From: WJLC01 sp964600865
Lineage (GTDB): Archaea > Nanobdellota > Nanobdellia > Pacearchaeales > GW2011-AR1
Direction: 5' to 3'
Length of the DNA stretch: 23,655 nt
NCBI GenBank assembly: GCA_964600865.1
Contig: CAZRJP010000009.1
Coordinates: 1-23,655 of the forward strand
Under the pieces are notes generated by a model. It worked only from the letters and a program-made list of their open reading frames with translations, was not told the DNA's origin and searched no databases. Shown in pieces: positions 20,855 to 23,655 of the stretch (position 1 is the stretch's first letter; every line of letters begins with the position of its first letter). The position numbers and the translations under genes are program-made.

Positions 20855-21903
20855 TCTTCATTTGCTCCCTCAAGAAAGACATTTAACATTTTTTCTTCTG
20901 TTTCATCTAATTTAATTTCTTCTAATGTTAGAGAGTTTTTGTAACCTAAAAGATTGTCTAACCTTGTTTCAATATCAAAATAGCATGCATTAAGCCTAGA
21001 ATCTTTTATACTTTCTACAATCTCTTTAAATGTTGGATGAATCAATGGTTTTATATCTTCAAAAAAAAACTGGGTTGTTAATCCCTGCCATAATGAATTG
21101 AAGGCATCTAGAATTTCCCTTAAATATTCTTTCTTTTCTTTTTTAAACTCTTTAGATCTTAAAATGGAATTAGAAGCAATAATAAATTCATGATATTTAT
21201 CGAATAAATATGAATATTCTTCTCCTATAGGCATCTCTACTAATATTTTATTAAATTTATTTAGAATTTCTTTCCCATCTATTTTATTATTAGAAATTTT
21301 ATAGAAAATCTTGTCACTTAACTTAAAAATTTTCATATCCTCATGGGATTCATATTGTTCCTTTTTTTCCCACCAGGCTATATTTTTATGTTTCTCAATC
21401 TCTTCATCTATAATCTTATCTGAAATCCCTAAATCTTGTTCTCCATATGTTTTTATTATTTCTTTGGAATCTTGGGGATTAAATGGTGTTGCTAAAACTT
21501 TTCCATAATGAAATCTTACTACTGGGATATCCAAATTGTTCTTCTTTATAATTTCCACAGCTATTTTTTGCAGAGGTGTTTTTGCTATTTGTTCTTTCTT
21601 TTTAATATTCCATCTCTCAACAATTTTTGATAATAAAGATACTGAACGTTTTAATTTTTCTTTATCCAAAGGTAAACCATAAAAGACTGGATAATCATTT
21701 CTTACATAAACTTTAAGGTTCTCTTTAGAATATATTTCCCTTACTTTCTTATCTTCTTCTAATTTTTTAAGATAACTATTTACTGTAGACCAATTAGACC
21801 CCAAAGAATCACTTAGTTTTTTGGTAGATGCTGGCCCATCTTTTAATTCTTCAAGAAGTTGGGTCTTTATCTGTTCAGAAGTTTTTCTTTGATTAATTGC
21901 CAT
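20851..21903 (-). CDS. Winged-HTH protein, partner of the PIN nuclease
   Basis: The 350-residue protein begins with a winged helix (IKTQLLEELKDGPASTKKLS, then NWSTVNSYLKKLEEDKKVRE with wing IYSKENLKVYV). The rest is a long, mostly helical region of unknown family (VVRFHYGKVLATPFNPQD, ITTQFFFEDIKPL-like stretch near 280). Acidic residues end it. Its ATG has a purine-rich AAGAAGGGGG ribosome-binding site, stronger than usual here, and a minus-strand TATA (ACTTTATAAAC) about 45-50 bases upstream. It probably regulates the operon and may hold the PIN protein inactive. Confidence 0.65.
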   Translation of the reverse strand: MAINQRKTSEQIKTQLLEELKDGPASTKKLSDSLGSNWSTVNSYLKKLEEDKKVREIYSKENLKVYVRNDYPVFYGLPLDKEKLKRSVSLLSKIVERWNIKKKEQIAKTPLQKIAVEIIKKNNLDIPVVRFHYGKVLATPFNPQDSKEIIKTYGEQDLGISDKIIDEEIEKHKNIAWWEKKEQYESHEDMKIFKLSDKIFYKISNNKIDGKEILNKFNKILVEMPIGEEYSYLFDKYHEFIIASNSILRSKEFKKEKKEYLREILDAFNSLWQGLTTQFFFEDIKPLIHPTFKEIVESIKDSRLNACYFDIETRLDNLLGYKNSLTLEEIKLDETEEKMLNVFLEGANEE

Positions 21904-22144
21904 AAAAATACCCCCTTCTTTTCATACATATAACAAAAAATAAAAGTTTATAAAGTTTTAGGTATAATTTTATATATTGGTCTATACTATTTAATATTAA
22001 ACTTACAAATAACTTCCCTGATTAAATAATGTAAAAATGCTTCAAAAAGTCATTAACTCTCAACAATAATTGAAAAACTATTAACTCCCTAACCAAAAAC
22101 TAAAACACAATAATTCTTTTAAACTAAAAAGAACATATATTTTT

Positions 22145-22663
22145 ATGAAAGATTATTTGCCGGGGTTAGGATTATCTGCAAGGTTAACTATTTATCCTTT
22201 GGAATTTGAAGAGATTGAAAAAGGGATATCAAGTATGCGTGAAGAAGGAGAGCATTTTGTAAGTGAATTTCCTAATTATTCTAAGGGCATAGGAGAAATG
22301 TTAACACACTATAATTCATTTGCAGGAGATTACAGATGGAATACAGAAAAGTTCTTTCTCAAGAAAATAAGAAATCCTAAAAATGTAACACCCCATTTTA
22401 CTGGAAAGTTAATTCTTCCAAGATTATGGGAAGAGTTTTGTGATTTGCATAAAGAAGATGAAGCACTTCTAGATATATCTACAGAATATAAAAATGGGAA
22501 AAAATCATTAAATGCTATAACTTATCTCAATGGAGAGGAGTCAGAAATAAGAACCAAAATTAAAAGAGGGAGATCTTGGCCTTCTTTTTGCCCAGATATC
22601 TTTAAACTAGAAAATGTTAATTTAAGTGCAAAACCACGGGAATTTGTAATTGAATTGGGTTGA
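22145..22663 (+). CDS. Hypothetical 172-residue protein
   Basis: It begins MKDYLPGLGLSARLTIYPLE and has FPNYSKGIGEMLTHYNSFAG, HFTGKLILPRLWEEFCDLHK and a C-terminal IKRGRSWPSFCPDIFKLENV. It looks like a compact soluble alpha/beta protein with no recognised catalytic motif or signal peptide. A TATA-like CTTTTAAAC stands about 25 bases upstream. The 241 bases before it hold only promoters for it and for the divergent wHTH gene. An AbrB fragment follows eight bases after its stop. Confidence 0.5.
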   Translation: MKDYLPGLGLSARLTIYPLEFEEIEKGISSMREEGEHFVSEFPNYSKGIGEMLTHYNSFAGDYRWNTEKFFLKKIRNPKNVTPHFTGKLILPRLWEEFCDLHKEDEALLDISTEYKNGKKSLNAITYLNGEESEIRTKIKRGRSWPSFCPDIFKLENVNLSAKPREFVIELG

Positions 22664-22670
22664 GTGATTA

Positions 22671-22709
22671 GTTAAAAAGAAAGGGGAGATGAGGTTGCGA
22701 AAGAAATGA
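22671..22709 (+). pseudogene. AbrB 3' fragment 4
   Basis: Only the last 12 codons and the stop remain (VKKKGEMRLRKK). They match 17925-17963 of the intact AbrB at 36 of 39 bases by eye. Nothing N-terminal is left. Confidence 0.75.
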
Positions 22710-22783
22710 AAATAACAAAATATTGGCGCATTATTTCACTTCAAAACATACAATCTTCTCAAAAAATCTAATTTGAATCAAAA

Positions 22784-22793
22784 GAATTAAATA
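22784..22793 (+). promoter_or_regulatory. TATA box of the AbiEii-like pair
   Basis: AATTAAATAG is centred about 26 bases before the ATG at 22815, predicting a leaderless transcript beginning at the start codon. Confidence 0.45.
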
Positions 22794-22814
22794 GTTTTTA
22801 TGCATTAATAGTTA

Positions 22815-23393
22815 ATGGACAGAAAAGTCAGCGATAAAACAATTCTGGACAGGTTTGTTGAAGAGTTCACAGATGTTGTAGAGAAGCATACGAAATACAT
22901 TATTGTTTCTGGATTTGTAGCTATTGCTCACGGCAGAAGCCGTGGAACAGAAGATATAGATATGATAATTGAAAGAATCTCCAAGGAAAAATTTTCAGAA
23001 CTGCATGAAGAATTGATTAATTCTGAATTTGAATGTATGCAGTCAGATAGCGCAGAGGTAATTTATTCTCATTATCTGCAGGAAGGTCTAAGTGTAAGAT
23101 ACACTTGGAAAGGAGAGTTTCTTCCAGAGATGGAAGTTAAGCTTGCAAAAGATGTCCTAGATAATCATCAGATTAAAAACAGAATAAAACTCCCTTTTAC
23201 TGGATTGGATATCTGGTTCTCTTCAATTGAAGGGAACATTGCATTTAAAGAAGAATTATTAAAATCAGGCAAGGACATGGAAGATGCAAAACACCTAAGA
23301 ATTATTTATAAGGATAGGATTAATGAAAAAGAAATAGAAGAGATAAAATCTATAATCAGAGAGGTAAGGTTGGGAAAAAACAATGAGAGATAA
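22815..23393 (+). CDS. AbiEii/DUF6036-like nucleotidyltransferase
   Basis: The 192-residue protein shows a nucleotidyltransferase core with YIIVSGFVAIAHGRSRGTED and IDMII (G33, H39, D47, D49). This pattern, 'SGxxAxxHGxxRxTxDID', is that of AbiEii-like/DUF6036 enzymes rather than of the short MNT antitoxins. It also has LSVRYTWKGEFLPEMEVKLA and a C-terminal helix KHLRIIYKDRINEKEIEEI. Relatives act as toxins that add nucleotides to tRNA (AbiEii, MenT) or have unknown roles. The next gene overlaps it by 11 bases. Confidence 0.78.
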   Translation: MDRKVSDKTILDRFVEEFTDVVEKHTKYIIVSGFVAIAHGRSRGTEDIDMIIERISKEKFSELHEELINSEFECMQSDSAEVIYSHYLQEGLSVRYTWKGEFLPEMEVKLAKDVLDNHQIKNRIKLPFTGLDIWFSSIEGNIAFKEELLKSGKDMEDAKHLRIIYKDRINEKEIEEIKSIIREVRLGKNNER

Positions 23394-23583
23394 GACACAC
23401 AATGAACAAGTTGAAAGATGGGCTAATTATGTAAGAGAGCACCCTGAGGAATGGAAGAGCAAATTAAAACCATTTCTAGACAGCCAGATAGCAATTGCAA
23501 TAAGATTTTATAAGAATCTCGCAAAGACTGAAGATGGAAGGGAAAAGATAAAAATGATTAGAAGCCTGAAGCAAGCAGGATGA
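23383..23583 (+). CDS. Small partner of the nucleotidyltransferase
   Basis: The 66-residue helical protein (HNEQVERWANYVREHPEEWK, LDSQIAIAIRFYKNLAKTED) starts 11 bases inside the nucleotidyltransferase gene and is thus translationally coupled. It ends 72 bases before the window edge. The size and overlap suit a cognate antitoxin or chaperone-like partner. I recognise no named family. The last 72 bases show nothing further. Confidence 0.6.
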   Translation: MRDKTHNEQVERWANYVREHPEEWKSKLKPFLDSQIAIAIRFYKNLAKTEDGREKIKMIRSLKQAG

Positions 23584-23655
23584 TTTAATCTAATTTATTT
23601 TTATTAATTTTATAGTCTATAATTAATGTTCTTTTTTATTTACCAGGAAACTCCA

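Noticed and set aside
1..23655. CRISPR arrays, rRNA, tRNA and insertion-sequence transposases
   Set aside because: No regularly spaced repeats, no T-loop-like GGTTCRANYCC with matching acceptor stem and no transposase or integrase frame were seen. The DUF2080-like segment at 7830 is fused to an MNT domain and has no transposase beside it.

Overview
The window looks like an AT-rich archaeal chromosome, probably from a small-genome DPANN lineage (Woesearchaeota/Pacearchaeota-like). This rests on an archaeal Pop5-type RNase P subunit, TATA boxes 22-30 bases ahead of start codons with almost no leader and few Shine-Dalgarno sites, short lysine/isoleucine-rich proteins, and many MNT/HEPN, AbrB, PIN and ribbon-helix-helix modules. 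The lineage is inferred from gene style; no rRNA or tRNA is present.

Layout. 1-2040: decayed NUDIX gene, then an HTH-MNT/HEPN pair, bracketed by a 30-base direct repeat. 2054-4462: conserved-looking core (rnp2, small membrane proteins, an RHH protein, two unknown proteins). 4574-7558: a compact four-gene operon that reads as a RiPP (azole/azoline peptide) cluster: a 66-residue Cys/Ser/Thr-rich precursor, a YcaO cyclodehydratase, a SagB-type FMN dehydrogenase and an HExxH protease. 7559-10192: AbrB-MNT-helical fusion, coiled-coil protein, Fic/RHH pair and a membrane protein, bracketed by a 32-base repeat. 10653-13551: a DUF2779 nuclease whose 3' end is duplicated on the far side of a second HTH-MNT/HEPN pair. 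13592-16701: membrane zincin, MazG-like pyrophosphohydrolase, and a DUF2075 nuclease-helicase interrupted by one amber codon. 16786-17674: retropepsin-like protease and a DUF5678-like partner between two copies of a 34-base repeat. 17697-23583: an array in which copies of the 3' end of an AbrB gene recur at 17.9, 18.6, 20.1 and 22.7 kb, separating a GNAT gene, a third MNT/HEPN pair, an HTH/PIN pair and, last, an AbiEii-like nucleotidyltransferase pair.

Two things stand out. The first is the YcaO/SagB peptide cluster, which lacks a recognisable E1-like (RRE) partner and a transporter. In the inferred pathway YcaO cyclises Cys/Ser/Thr of the precursor, SagB oxidises azolines to azoles and the metalloprotease may remove the leader. 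The second is that toxin-antitoxin-type modules repeatedly sit between direct repeats, often with an intact gene on one side and a spare 3' end on the other, although no integrase or transposase gene is visible. This suggests cassette-like insertion by an unseen mechanism, or repeated recombination between short homologies. All matches were judged by eye; no database search was run.
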